Source: an uncultured Pelagibacteraceae bacterium (GTDB lineage Bacteria > Pseudomonadota > Alphaproteobacteria > Pelagibacterales > Pelagibacteraceae). From it: a DNA stretch of 64,000 nucleotides. The stretch spans positions 1 to 64,000 of the forward strand of contig CACJFJ010000001.1 in the NCBI GenBank assembly GCA_902592675.1. Direction: 5' to 3'. Of the stretch, positions 30,589 through 38,936 are shown one piece after another. The translations under genes were made by a program, and so were the position numbers. Each line of letters starts with the position of its first letter. The first letter of the stretch is position 1. The notes below the pieces were generated by a model that saw only the letters and a program-made list of their open reading frames with translations, searched no databases and was not told the origin of the DNA.

Positions 30589-31308
30589 ATGATTAAAAAG
30601 ACTTTAAATCAAAATACAAAATATGTTCGTCAATTAATAAAAATTGTAGAACCAAATTTTAATTTTGGAAGTAAACCTATAAATAGATTCGATTTGGACA
30701 AAAATGCTCAAGTTGAAACTAGCTTAGATAAATCTAAAAAATTAAAACATCTTGAAGAAAGAATTAATGCAATTGAAAATTGTAAATTGAAAGATTTTTC
30801 AAAAAATTTAGTGATGGGAGATGGAAATATCAATAGTCCAATAATGATAGTAGGAGAAAATCCAGGTGAGTTAGAGGATATTGACAATACCCCTTTTTTG
30901 GGTGAAGCGGGTGCTTTATTGGATAAAATGCTATTAGCAATTAACATAAAAAGAAAAAAAATTTATACTACTTATTCAATAAATTTTAGATCTCCAGAGG
31001 ACAGGAAGCCTACAAGCCAGGAGATTAAAAGATACTCAATTTTCCTGAAAGATCACATATCAATTATAGACCCAAAAATTATTATCTTATTAGGTAGTAC
31101 GGCAATGGAAGCTTTAACTGGCTTAACTAACAAAATTTCAGATGAAAGAGGAAAGTGGAAAGAGATAATTATCAAGAATAAATCTTTTATTGTTATTATC
31201 TCTTTTAGCCCATCATACTTAATAAGATTTCCAGAAAATAAAAAATATTCTTGGATAGATTTAAAAAAAATTAGACAAAAAGTAGAAAAACTAAAGATCG
31301 AAATTTGA
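30589..31308 (+). CDS. Uracil-DNA glycosylase family 4-like protein, diverged
   Basis: This 239-residue protein has the family 4/5 UDG fold. Motif 1 is GENPGELED (89-97), then TPFLGEAGALLDKMLL, PEDRKPTSQEI, IILLGSTAMEALTG and RGKWKE. Two features are unusual. Family 4 enzymes hold a [4Fe-4S] cluster with four cysteines, yet only one cysteine (C65) is present, with Phe and Tyr at two of the expected positions. Motif 2, normally HPSYLLR, reads SPSYLIR, so the conserved His is Ser207. It overlaps rnhB by the bases TGATG, so an intact reading frame is maintained. Activity is uncertain. Confidence 0.82.
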   Translation: MIKKTLNQNTKYVRQLIKIVEPNFNFGSKPINRFDLDKNAQVETSLDKSKKLKHLEERINAIENCKLKDFSKNLVMGDGNINSPIMIVGENPGELEDIDNTPFLGEAGALLDKMLLAINIKRKKIYTTYSINFRSPEDRKPTSQEIKRYSIFLKDHISIIDPKIIILLGSTAMEALTGLTNKISDERGKWKEIIIKNKSFIVIISFSPSYLIRFPENKKYSWIDLKKIRQKVEKLKIEI

Positions 31309-31901
31309 TGAAAATAATTGCTGGTGTTGACGAAGTTGGTCGTGGAAGTTTAATAGGACCAGTTTACGCAGCTGCTGTTATCTTGAATAGCACTATTGAT
31401 AAAAAACTATTAAAAGATTCTAAAAGTTTGAATAAATTAAAAAGAATTACTTTAGCAAAATATATCAAAAAAAATTCTATTTGGGCGATTGGTAAAGCGT
31501 CTGTCAAAGAAATTGAGAGGTTTAATATATTAAATGCAAGCTTGTTAGCAATGGAAAGGGCAATTAAAAAACTTAAAAAAAAACCCTCACTTGTTTTAAT
31601 TGATGGTAATAAACTACCAAAAATCAAAAACTATAATTTAAGATCAATTATAAAAGGTGATAAAAAAATACCCTCTATTTCTGCAGCATCAATAATTGCT
31701 AAAGTAGCTCGGGATAAAATGATAACTGCCCTTAGTAAGAAATTTGAAGGCTACTATTGGAGTAAGAATTATGGTTACGGAACAAAAAGACATTTAAAAG
31801 CAATAAAAACTTTAGGGATTACTTCTCATCACAGAAAAACCTTTTCTCCAATTAACAAAATTAGATCCGTTTCACGTAGAAACACAATATCTAGTTGTTA
31901 A
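31308..31901 (+). CDS. rnhB: Ribonuclease HII
   Basis: This 197-residue nuclease removes ribonucleotides from DNA. It shows the family opening IAGVDEVGRGSLIGPVYAAAVIL with the Asp-Glu pair, LIDGNKLPK (third acidic residue), and PSISAASIIAKVARDKMI followed by the fourth. The ATG at 31308 overlaps the UDG stop (ATGA-like TGATG) and is preferred to the track's TTG at 31305. ccrM follows after an 87-base gap that carries its own promoter. Confidence 0.96.
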   Translation: MKIIAGVDEVGRGSLIGPVYAAAVILNSTIDKKLLKDSKSLNKLKRITLAKYIKKNSIWAIGKASVKEIERFNILNASLLAMERAIKKLKKKPSLVLIDGNKLPKIKNYNLRSIIKGDKKIPSISAASIIAKVARDKMITALSKKFEGYYWSKNYGYGTKRHLKAIKTLGITSHHRKTFSPINKIRSVSRRNTISSC

Positions 31902-31946
31902 AAAATAACTTACCACAAATTTAAATCGAAATAATTCAATCGTAGG

Positions 31947-31975
31947 TTGACCCAAGAATCTTTTTGGAGTCTAAT
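31947..31975 (+). promoter_or_regulatory. Putative ccrM promoter with two embedded GANTC methylation sites
   Basis: TTGACC (31947-31952; five of six match TTGACA) is followed after exactly 17 bases by TCTAAT (31970-31975; five of six match TATAAT), placing the start about seven bases before the ATG at 31989. Two GANTC sites, targets of the encoded methylase, lie in it: GAATC (31956-31960) in the spacer and GAGTC (31967-31971) running into the -10 box. TTAC-N7-TTAA (31910-31924) upstream is one base off the CtrA full-site consensus. Confidence 0.6.
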
Positions 31976-31988
31976 TTGATTTTATAAA

Positions 31989-33059
31989 ATGAATTTAAAG
32001 TTAAAAAATAAATTAATCTATGGAGATAGTTTAGAGGAACTTAAAAAAATTCCTGATGAATCTTTTAATTTAATTTTTGCTGATCCACCTTACAACCTGC
32101 AGTTAAAAAGTGAACTTACAAGACCTGATAGGTCAAAAGTTAGCGCAGTCAACGACGAATGGGATAAATTTGAAAATTTTAAAAAATATGATGAGTTTAC
32201 TTATTCATGGTTAAGCGAATGTAAAAGAATTTTAAAAAAAGATGGTGCAATCTGGGTGATTGGTAGTTATCACAATATTTTTAGAGTTGGAACAGCTATT
32301 CAAAATTTAGGTTTTTGGATTTTAAATGACGTAATTTGGAATAAAAAAAACCCCATGCCAAATTTTAGAGGAACACGTTTCACAAATGCACATGAAACTT
32401 TAATTTGGGCATCTAAATCTGAAAAATCAAAATACACTTTTAATTATCAATCCTTAAAATGTTTAAATGATGATCTTCAAATGAGATCTAATTGGGAATT
32501 GCCGATTTGTAATGGTTCTGAAAGATTAAGAAAGAACGGTAAAAAAGTGCATTCTACCCAAAAACCTGAGGCTCTACTTCATAGAATTTTATTAGCAACT
32601 ACAAATAAAAATGATTTTGTTTTAGATCCTTTTTTAGGATCAGGAACAACAGCAACAGTTGCAAAAAAATTAGGTAGAAATTATTACGGAATTGAAAAAG
32701 AAAAAACCTATTTTAAAGCTGCTGAACAAAGACTAAAGAAAGCAAAACCCATAGAAGATGATAATTTAGATACTCTTCAGAACGGAAGATCTAAACCAAG
32801 AATACCTTTTGGTTCTTTGGTTGAATTAGGAATTATAAAACCAGGAACTACTATTTTCGATAACAAAAAGAAAATTAGCGCAAAAATTAGGGCTGATGGC
32901 AGTATCAAACATGCTCAAACTGAGGGCTCTATTCATAAAGTGGCAGCCACAATATTAGGTGCTGAAAGCTGTAATGGATGGACATATTGGCATTATAACT
33001 TGAATGGGAACGCAGTTCCTATCGATCATTTAAGACAAAGATTGATTTCTAATAGCTAG
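31989..33059 (+). CDS. ccrM: Cell-cycle-type DNA adenine methyltransferase CcrM (GANTC)
   Basis: This 356-residue beta-class N6-adenine methyltransferase has motif IV ADPPYNLQLKSEL (DPPY at 32-35) and the SAM motif LDPFLGSGTTATVAKKLGR near residue 212. The C-terminal domain typical of CcrM (LVELGIIKPGTTI, then ESCNGWTYWHYN) distinguishes it from ordinary restriction-type methylases. In alphaproteobacteria it methylates GANTC and couples DNA replication to transcription. No restriction enzyme is nearby, as expected of a solitary methylase. It shares a CTAG stop overlap with the convergent gene. Confidence 0.95.
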   Translation: MNLKLKNKLIYGDSLEELKKIPDESFNLIFADPPYNLQLKSELTRPDRSKVSAVNDEWDKFENFKKYDEFTYSWLSECKRILKKDGAIWVIGSYHNIFRVGTAIQNLGFWILNDVIWNKKNPMPNFRGTRFTNAHETLIWASKSEKSKYTFNYQSLKCLNDDLQMRSNWELPICNGSERLRKNGKKVHSTQKPEALLHRILLATTNKNDFVLDPFLGSGTTATVAKKLGRNYYGIEKEKTYFKAAEQRLKKAKPIEDDNLDTLQNGRSKPRIPFGSLVELGIIKPGTTIFDNKKKISAKIRADGSIKHAQTEGSIHKVAATILGAESCNGWTYWHYNLNGNAVPIDHLRQRLISNS

Positions 33060-34201
33060 TTTTTGTATATTTTACCAAGATAGTTCTCTAAAAACTTTTT
33101 GTTTTTTACTAATCTTTTCAAAAAAATATTTCTTAATAATGTTGATAAAGGATTAGATACATGAAAAGCAAATTGATTAAATTTTGAGCGATAATTAACC
33201 ATTTTTGTTTTATTAACTCTACTTTTAAAAAAACTACTTTCAGTATTATCTTCTATGCTCTTGAATAATTCATATGCACTTTCTATTGACTGAGAGGCAC
33301 CCTGAGCAAATGACGGTGGAAAAGCGAAAAAAGCATCACCTATTAAATGAATATTATTATTTTTAATTTTAAAAAAATCTTGGCTGATAAATACTGGGTA
33401 TATCTTTAGATCCTGAATATTATTAAAAAATTCCCTATTTACGTGAGGAACTGTATCTAAAATCTTATTAATAAAAATATCGTCATTAAACAATGAATAA
33501 TCTTTTTGCTCATCTTCTGAAAGTTGATATTTCATTATAGCTATAAAGTTTAAATCTCCGTCATGAGATAATGGATAAATAACATAGTGAAAATTTGAAC
33601 CTAAAAACAAAGAGATATTTTTTTTATCAGCTATGTTTGAAGAGCTTGGTATTATTCCTCTAATAGCTAACGTATCATTAAATTTTGGTTCAATTTTATT
33701 TTTTGATAACAAATTTTTACTCTTAGAAAAGACACCATCTGAAATAATTAAATAGTCAAATTCATAAATTTCATTATTTTCAAAAGTAATTTTAACAATT
33801 TGATCTTGTTGTTCTATCTTTGAAATAGCGTTGTTAAATTTTATTTTTTTTTCTAAATCTTTTTTCAAAAAATTAATAAGTGATGATCTTTTAAGAGTAG
33901 TGTATTTACAATTTTCAGTATTAAAATCAGATATATTTAACTCACATATCTTATTAGAATTTTTAACTGAGTAAAAATTAATTTTTTCTGGATTGAATTT
34001 GTTACTATTTTCTAATTCATCAAACTGAATTTTATTTAAAAGTTTGATGCTGTTGACTGATAGTTGAATACCGTAACCTTCTTTTAAATTGATAAAGCTA
34101 TTTCTCTCAAAAATAGTTACTTGATACTTTTTGTTCCTATTAAATAAATTTGCAGCGAATAGTCCTGAAATACCAGCGCCAATTACAGCTATTTTTTTCA
34201 T
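33056..34201 (-). CDS. FAD-dependent monooxygenase (UbiH/zeaxanthin-epoxidase-like fold)
   Basis: This 381-residue flavoprotein has the N-terminal FAD motif IAVIGAGISGLFAANLF, the middle DG-type motif DYLIISDGVFSKSKNLL and the C-terminal GD motif IHLIGDAFFAFPPSFAQGASQSIESA. This is the PHBH-type aromatic hydroxylase/epoxidase fold. The substrate cannot be told from sequence. Candidates are ubiquinone ring hydroxylation or a carotenoid or aromatic compound. Its start overlaps the mutY stop by one base, so it is cotranscribed with mutY. Confidence 0.85.
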   Translation of the reverse strand: MKKIAVIGAGISGLFAANLFNRNKKYQVTIFERNSFINLKEGYGIQLSVNSIKLLNKIQFDELENSNKFNPEKINFYSVKNSNKICELNISDFNTENCKYTTLKRSSLINFLKKDLEKKIKFNNAISKIEQQDQIVKITFENNEIYEFDYLIISDGVFSKSKNLLSKNKIEPKFNDTLAIRGIIPSSSNIADKKNISLFLGSNFHYVIYPLSHDGDLNFIAIMKYQLSEDEQKDYSLFNDDIFINKILDTVPHVNREFFNNIQDLKIYPVFISQDFFKIKNNNIHLIGDAFFAFPPSFAQGASQSIESAYELFKSIEDNTESSFFKSRVNKTKMVNYRSKFNQFAFHVSNPLSTLLRNIFLKRLVKNKKFLENYLGKIYKN

Positions 34202-35181
34202 TAATTTTTTTCTAAATATTTAACCACTTTTTTAGTGAATGTTGGAAGTATATAATTATCTAATTTTCTTTTATCAAACCAATAAGATGATGGAAATCTT
34301 TTTACATTTTTGAGATATTGAATTTTTATATTCATATTCATGTTTGACATTTTAAAATTAAGATTTTCATTAAAATCTTTCGGTTTAGACAGTTCTTCCA
34401 TTGGAAAAATTACTAAATTTTTAAGAAAACTAAATTTTGTATTTTTAACTAACAAGTATTTCTGATTTTTTTTATAAACTTTAATAATAAAATATTTTTC
34501 TTTATTCTTTTTTGTAATCTTAACTAAATCAAAATCTTTCTTTTTATAAGACTTGCAACTTTTCAGGATAGGACATCCACCACATTCAGGATTTTTTGGT
34601 TTGCATATTATTGCTCCTAATTCCATCAAAGCTTGAGCATAATCGCTTGCTCTTGATGAAATTCCAAAAATAGTTTTTTTTTGTATTAGATTATCCTTTT
34701 GTATTTCGTTATCTTTTTTTAAATAAAGATATCTTTTTAAAACTCTTTCAATGTTTCCATCTAAAGGAATGTAAGATTTGTTAAAGGCAATAGCTAAGAT
34801 TGCATTAGCAGTGTAATTGCCGATACCAGGTAAAGATATTAAATTCTCGTAATTGTTTGGAATTTTTCCACTATATCTACTCATTATGATTTTGGCAGTT
34901 TTTTTAAGATTTCTTGCTCTTGAATAATATCCAAGACCCTCCCAAAGTTTTATCAATTCTGTATCTTGTATTTTTGAAAGTTTTTTAAGATTTGGAATTT
35001 TATTTATAAATCTATTAAAATAAGGGATTACAGTTACAACCTGTGTCTGTTGCAGCATAAATTCACTCACTAATGTATAATAATGTTTTTTTGATTGTGA
35101 AACATTTTTTCGCCATGGTAATGATCTTTTATTTAAATCATACCAATTAAGAATTTTTTTTGTTATTATTTGATCTTTCAT
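34201..35181 (-). CDS. mutY: A/G-specific adenine DNA glycosylase
   Basis: MutY removes adenine mispaired with 8-oxoguanine. It has NLRSLPWR-like opening (NKRSLPWRKN), FMLQQTQVVTVIPYFNRF, the helix-hairpin-helix LPGIGNYTANAILAIAF with the catalytic Asp region PLDGNIERVLKRY, and four [4Fe-4S] cysteines (CKPKNPECGGCPILKSC). A C-terminal NUDIX-like domain is shortened. The start is taken at MKDQIITKKILNWYD (35181; 326 aa). That ATG abuts, head to head, the ATG of the divergent dciA within CATATG. Confidence 0.94.
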   Translation of the reverse strand: MKDQIITKKILNWYDLNKRSLPWRKNVSQSKKHYYTLVSEFMLQQTQVVTVIPYFNRFINKIPNLKKLSKIQDTELIKLWEGLGYYSRARNLKKTAKIIMSRYSGKIPNNYENLISLPGIGNYTANAILAIAFNKSYIPLDGNIERVLKRYLYLKKDNEIQKDNLIQKKTIFGISSRASDYAQALMELGAIICKPKNPECGGCPILKSCKSYKKKDFDLVKITKKNKEKYFIIKVYKKNQKYLLVKNTKFSFLKNLVIFPMEELSKPKDFNENLNFKMSNMNMNIKIQYLKNVKRFPSSYWFDKRKLDNYILPTFTKKVVKYLEKN

Positions 35182-35664
35182 ATGCAATTTAAAAAATATA
35201 CTAAGCAGAGAAATAGCATTCAAGGCTTAAGATCTTTTAAGGACACTTTGCCAAAAAATGTAAGGAAAGTGATAAACAAAAAAGGACATATATATTCAGA
35301 AACACTAAATAATTGGAAATATATAGTTGGGGATAACTTATTTAAAATTTGTTTTCCAAAGGCTTTCAGGAGTTCAAATAAATTTAGATTGAGCACTTTA
35401 GAGGTAATGGTAAAAAGAGGTCATGAAGTTGATTTAGAATACTCGCGCAAAGAAATAATAGACAGAATGAATAATTTTTTTGGTTATTCAGTAATTGAAA
35501 AACTAAAACCAATTAAATTTGATGATGAAAAAGAGCTTATTTTGAATAAAAATTCAAGTGATAATGTGACAAAAAATAATTTTCATAAAAAAATAGTTGG
35601 CGTTAAAAATGAGAAGATTAAAAAAGCTTTAATAGAGCTTACCAAATCTTTTAAAAAAAAATGA
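35182..35664 (+). CDS. DUF721/DciA-family protein
   Basis: This 160-residue protein has the DUF721 core: WKYIVGDNLFKICFPKAF, then a basic beta-rich part (LEVMVKRGHEVDLEYSRKEIIDRMNNFFGYSVIEKLKP). DciA proteins of this family load the replicative helicase DnaB where DnaC is absent. That role is likely here but not shown. The track's 35170 (TTG) start would invade mutY. The ATG at 35182 has zero bases to mutY's ATG. It is followed by a DsbA-like gene with ATGA overlap, the usual order in alphaproteobacteria. Confidence 0.82.
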   Translation: MQFKKYTKQRNSIQGLRSFKDTLPKNVRKVINKKGHIYSETLNNWKYIVGDNLFKICFPKAFRSSNKFRLSTLEVMVKRGHEVDLEYSRKEIIDRMNNFFGYSVIEKLKPIKFDDEKELILNKNSSDNVTKNNFHKKIVGVKNEKIKKALIELTKSFKKK

Positions 35665-36236
35665 AAAAAATTTTTATAATACTATTTTTATCTTTTGTGT
35701 TTATGAATAATTCATTAGCTGAAATAAATAGAATAATTTCAGGTAATAGAGATGCTAAAATCACTATAATTGCATATGAATCTTTAACCTGTAGTCATTG
35801 TGCTGATTTTCATAAAAATGTTTATCCCTTACTTAAAAATGAGTACATCGATACTGGTATAGTTAAAATTGAGTTTAGGCATTTTCCGTTAGATGCAGCT
35901 GCTTTAAATGCATCTAAAATTGTTCAATGCGACCAAAATGAAAGCTTAGAAATGATGAACATTCTGTATAAAAATCAAAGTTCGTGGGTGAAAGGTTCAT
36001 CTATTGAAGAGGTTAATAATAATCTTAAAAATTTTATAAAAAAAAGAGGATTTAAAATAAATTTTGAAAAATGTATCGAAAATAAAGAAATCGAGGATTT
36101 CGTTTTAAACGATCGAATCGAAGGGGCTAAAAATTTTAAAATAAATGCTACTCCTACGATAATAATTAACAATAAAAAGTTTGAAAAATCCTTAAATTAT
36201 AAAAATTTAAAAAAATCACTTGAAAAACTGATATAA
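35661..36236 (+). CDS. DsbA-family thiol:disulfide protein, periplasmic
   Basis: This 191-residue protein has a signal peptide (IFIILFLSFVFMNNSLA). A thioredoxin fold carries the active CSHC at residues 44-47 (SLTCSHCADFH), and a cis-proline loop reads NATPTIIINNKKF. It belongs to the Thioredoxin_4/DsbA group. It probably forms or shuffles disulfides in exported proteins. Its ATG overlaps the dciA stop, and the SMC gene follows after eight bases. The dciA-dsbA-smc order is common in alphaproteobacteria. Confidence 0.9.
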   Translation: MKKIFIILFLSFVFMNNSLAEINRIISGNRDAKITIIAYESLTCSHCADFHKNVYPLLKNEYIDTGIVKIEFRHFPLDAAALNASKIVQCDQNESLEMMNILYKNQSSWVKGSSIEEVNNNLKNFIKKRGFKINFEKCIENKEIEDFVLNDRIEGAKNFKINATPTIIINNKKFEKSLNYKNLKKSLEKLI

Positions 36237-36244
36237 ATAAACTC

Positions 36245-38641
36245 ATGGAGTTTAAAAAAATCCAATTAAATGGGTTTAAATCCTTTGCTGACAAAACTAG
36301 CTTCTTAATTGAAGATGGGTTGACTGGAATAGTTGGGCCAAACGGCTGTGGTAAGTCTAACATTGTAGAGTCTCTTAGATGGGTCATGGGAGAAACATCA
36401 GCTAAGAGTATGAGAGGTTCTGGAATGGAAGACGTAATATTCTCAGGAACGTCGAATAAAGCATCAAAAAATATCGCGGAAGTTTCCATTACAGTCTCAA
36501 ATCAAAATAATGAGGGACCAGTTCAATTTAGAGAACTTGACGAATTAAATGTTAGAAGAAAAATTGAGAAAGACAAAGGTTCAAAATTTTATTTCAACGA
36601 TAAAGAAGTAAGAGCAAGAGATGCTCAGATGTTTTTTGCTGACCTCTCAACTGGGGCCCATTCTCCCTCCATAATAAGTCAGGGTCGTATAGGTGCTTTA
36701 GTTACAGCCAAACCGACCGATAGAAGGGCAATTTTAGAAGAAGCAGCAGGTATTTCTGGCCTACATGTCAGAAGACATGAAGCTGAACTCAGATTAGCTG
36801 CAGCAGAAAATAATTTAAAAAGAGCCGATGAGCTAAGAAGACAACAAGAAAAACAATTAGCAAATCTTCAAAAACAAGCTGAAGAAGCTACCAAGTATAA
36901 GAAGATTTCAGATGAAATTAAAAAAATTGAAGCTGGATTGTACTATTTAAAATTATTAGAGATTGAAAAAGAAATTAAACTTGAAAATGAAATTAATATT
37001 GAGGCTGAAAGTGAAGTAAGCGGTTTTAATAATAGAATTTCTGAAATAGAAGATTTAATAAAATCTGAGACTGAAAAAGTCTTACCATTACGAGAAAAAA
37101 ATATTGAAAATCTATCTAAAATACAAAGACTTAATTTAGAGCTTAAAAGTCTTGATGAAGAAAATACTAGAATTCAAGATGAGATAGAAAATATAAAAAA
37201 ATCATTACAGACATTTGATGATGATATTAATAGAGAAAAAGGAATTGTTATTGATGCAAATTCCAATGAAAAAAGACTTAAAGAGGAAAAGAATGAATTA
37301 ATTGAAATTGACTCGAAATATTACGAAACTGAAAAACAGTCAAATCAGGATTTAAGCTACATTAAAGAAAAGCTTAAATCAGAAATTAATAAAATAAAAA
37401 AACTAGTTGAATTAAATAAAAATGATGAGGCAATAACTGTCCTTGAGAATTGTCAAATCACTATTGAAGAGTATGCTGAAAGCTACAGCAAAAATCAAAA
37501 TATTAAAAAAGACTCGATAAAAAGAAATGAGAGAATAAGTATCATTGATAATGAGTTTGAAAGTTGGAAAAACTTACTATCGAACTCTGAAAAGATGATT
37601 AAAGAATTAACAGAGAGAAAAACAAAGTTAAACTTACAATTAGAAAAACTGGATAATCAGCCTAAACTTCAAGCAGAAAAAAAAGGCCAAATATCTGAGG
37701 GGTTAAGAATTTCTGAGAAAGAAAAAACTGAAAATGAAAATTTTATTAATGAAACAGATAATAAAATAGAAACCCTTCGAACTCAGTTAAATGAAATCCA
37801 AGAACAATCCATTCAAATTAGAGAAAGGAAAGCAAGTTCTGGGGCAACAATTGAAGGTCTAAAAAAACGTAAGAACGATTTGGTTGATAGAATTAATGCT
37901 GAACTTAGTTTAAATGAGAATAATCTTTTAGAAAACTCCGACCTTTTTGGAAAAGAAGATCTTCCTGACGCTGTAAATCAAGAGGACTTACTTGATAAAA
38001 AAAAACAAGAGAGGGAAAAGTTAGGATCTGTAAATCTTAAAGCTGATGAAGAAACAAATAAGTACGAAGCAGAAATTCAAAAGATGGAACAAGATCGAGC
38101 AGATTTAGTGACTGCTATCATAAAATTGAAAGATAGTATTAATGAACTTAATCAAAAAGGAAGAGAGAGATTGATAGAGGCTTTTGGAAAAGTAAATAGA
38201 AAATTCAACGAGGTTTATACAAAATTATTTAATGGTGGAAACGCAAAACTAGAATTAGTAGACTCTGAAGATCCTCTTGAAGCAGGTTTAGAAATGTTGG
38301 TAAGTCCTCCTGGCAAAAGATTGCAGTCTATAACTTTATTATCTGGTGGTGAACAAGCTTTAACTGCTCTATCTTTGATTTTTGCTGTTTTTTTAACCAA
38401 TCCATCTCCAATCTGTGTACTTGATGAGGTCGATGCTCCCTTAGATGATGCTAATGTAACAAGATTTTGTGGTTTGCTCGAAGAACTAACGGAAATTACA
38501 AATACTAAATTTATAATTGTTACTCACCATGCTTTAACCATGTCGAAGATGAACAGACTTTATGGTGTTACTATGCCAGAAAAAGGGATTAGCCAATTAG
38601 TAGCTGTTGATTTACAAAAAGCAGAAAGTATGGTTGCATAA
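36245..38641 (+). CDS. smc: Chromosome-segregation SMC-family ATPase, short form without obvious hinge
   Basis: SMC proteins organise the chromosome as ATP-driven clamps. The N-terminal head is complete (LNGFKSFADKT, Walker A GPNGCGKSNIV at residues 31-41, then ARDAQMFFADL). The C-terminal head has LLSGGEQALTALSLIFAV (about 698) and the Walker B ICVLDEVDAPLDD. Between them are about 480 residues of coiled coil. At 798 residues the protein is about one third shorter than usual bacterial SMC (about 1,150). The glycine-rich hinge domain cannot be seen at the middle. No frameshift is evident. Function as a shortened SMC is inferred. Confidence 0.9.
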   Translation: MEFKKIQLNGFKSFADKTSFLIEDGLTGIVGPNGCGKSNIVESLRWVMGETSAKSMRGSGMEDVIFSGTSNKASKNIAEVSITVSNQNNEGPVQFRELDELNVRRKIEKDKGSKFYFNDKEVRARDAQMFFADLSTGAHSPSIISQGRIGALVTAKPTDRRAILEEAAGISGLHVRRHEAELRLAAAENNLKRADELRRQQEKQLANLQKQAEEATKYKKISDEIKKIEAGLYYLKLLEIEKEIKLENEINIEAESEVSGFNNRISEIEDLIKSETEKVLPLREKNIENLSKIQRLNLELKSLDEENTRIQDEIENIKKSLQTFDDDINREKGIVIDANSNEKRLKEEKNELIEIDSKYYETEKQSNQDLSYIKEKLKSEINKIKKLVELNKNDEAITVLENCQITIEEYAESYSKNQNIKKDSIKRNERISIIDNEFESWKNLLSNSEKMIKELTERKTKLNLQLEKLDNQPKLQAEKKGQISEGLRISEKEKTENENFINETDNKIETLRTQLNEIQEQSIQIRERKASSGATIEGLKKRKNDLVDRINAELSLNENNLLENSDLFGKEDLPDAVNQEDLLDKKKQEREKLGSVNLKADEETNKYEAEIQKMEQDRADLVTAIIKLKDSINELNQKGRERLIEAFGKVNRKFNEVYTKLFNGGNAKLELVDSEDPLEAGLEMLVSPPGKRLQSITLLSGGEQALTALSLIFAVFLTNPSPICVLDEVDAPLDDANVTRFCGLLEELTEITNTKFIIVTHHALTMSKMNRLYGVTMPEKGISQLVAVDLQKAESMVA

Positions 38642-38655
38642 TTAAATCTATTATT

Positions 38656-38934
38656 ATGTCCAAAGATCCTTTCAAAACTCGCTTAGAGATTGCAAAAAAA
38701 AAGGTCTCTAAAAGAAATTTAGATGGCCAAAAGCATAATCCGTCCCCTATTGGCACAGCTTTTAAGCTAAGTACAGAGTTAGTATCTGCTGTTGCGGTAG
38801 GGACAATTATTGGGTTTATTTTAGACAAGACCTTTGGTACTAAACCATGGTTAATTTTAATATTTTTTTTTGTAGGTGTAATCGCAGGAATAATGAATGT
38901 GATAAAATCTGCAAAAAAAATGCAAAATAAATAA
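38656..38934 (+). CDS. atpI: AtpI/AtpZ-family ATP synthase accessory protein
   Basis: This 92-residue protein has two hydrophobic helices: STELVSAVAVGTIIGFILDKTFG, and PWLILIFFFVGVIAGIMNVI. A basic, cytoplasmic N-terminus (KTRLEIAKKKVSKRNLDG) precedes them. This is the AtpI/AtpZ pattern of the first gene in F0 operons, thought to assist c-ring assembly or ion supply. It starts 14 bases after smc, with atpB two bases downstream. No separate promoter is visible, although the operon could be read from within smc. Confidence 0.88.
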   Translation: MSKDPFKTRLEIAKKKVSKRNLDGQKHNPSPIGTAFKLSTELVSAVAVGTIIGFILDKTFGTKPWLILIFFFVGVIAGIMNVIKSAKKMQNK

Positions 38935-38936
38935 TT

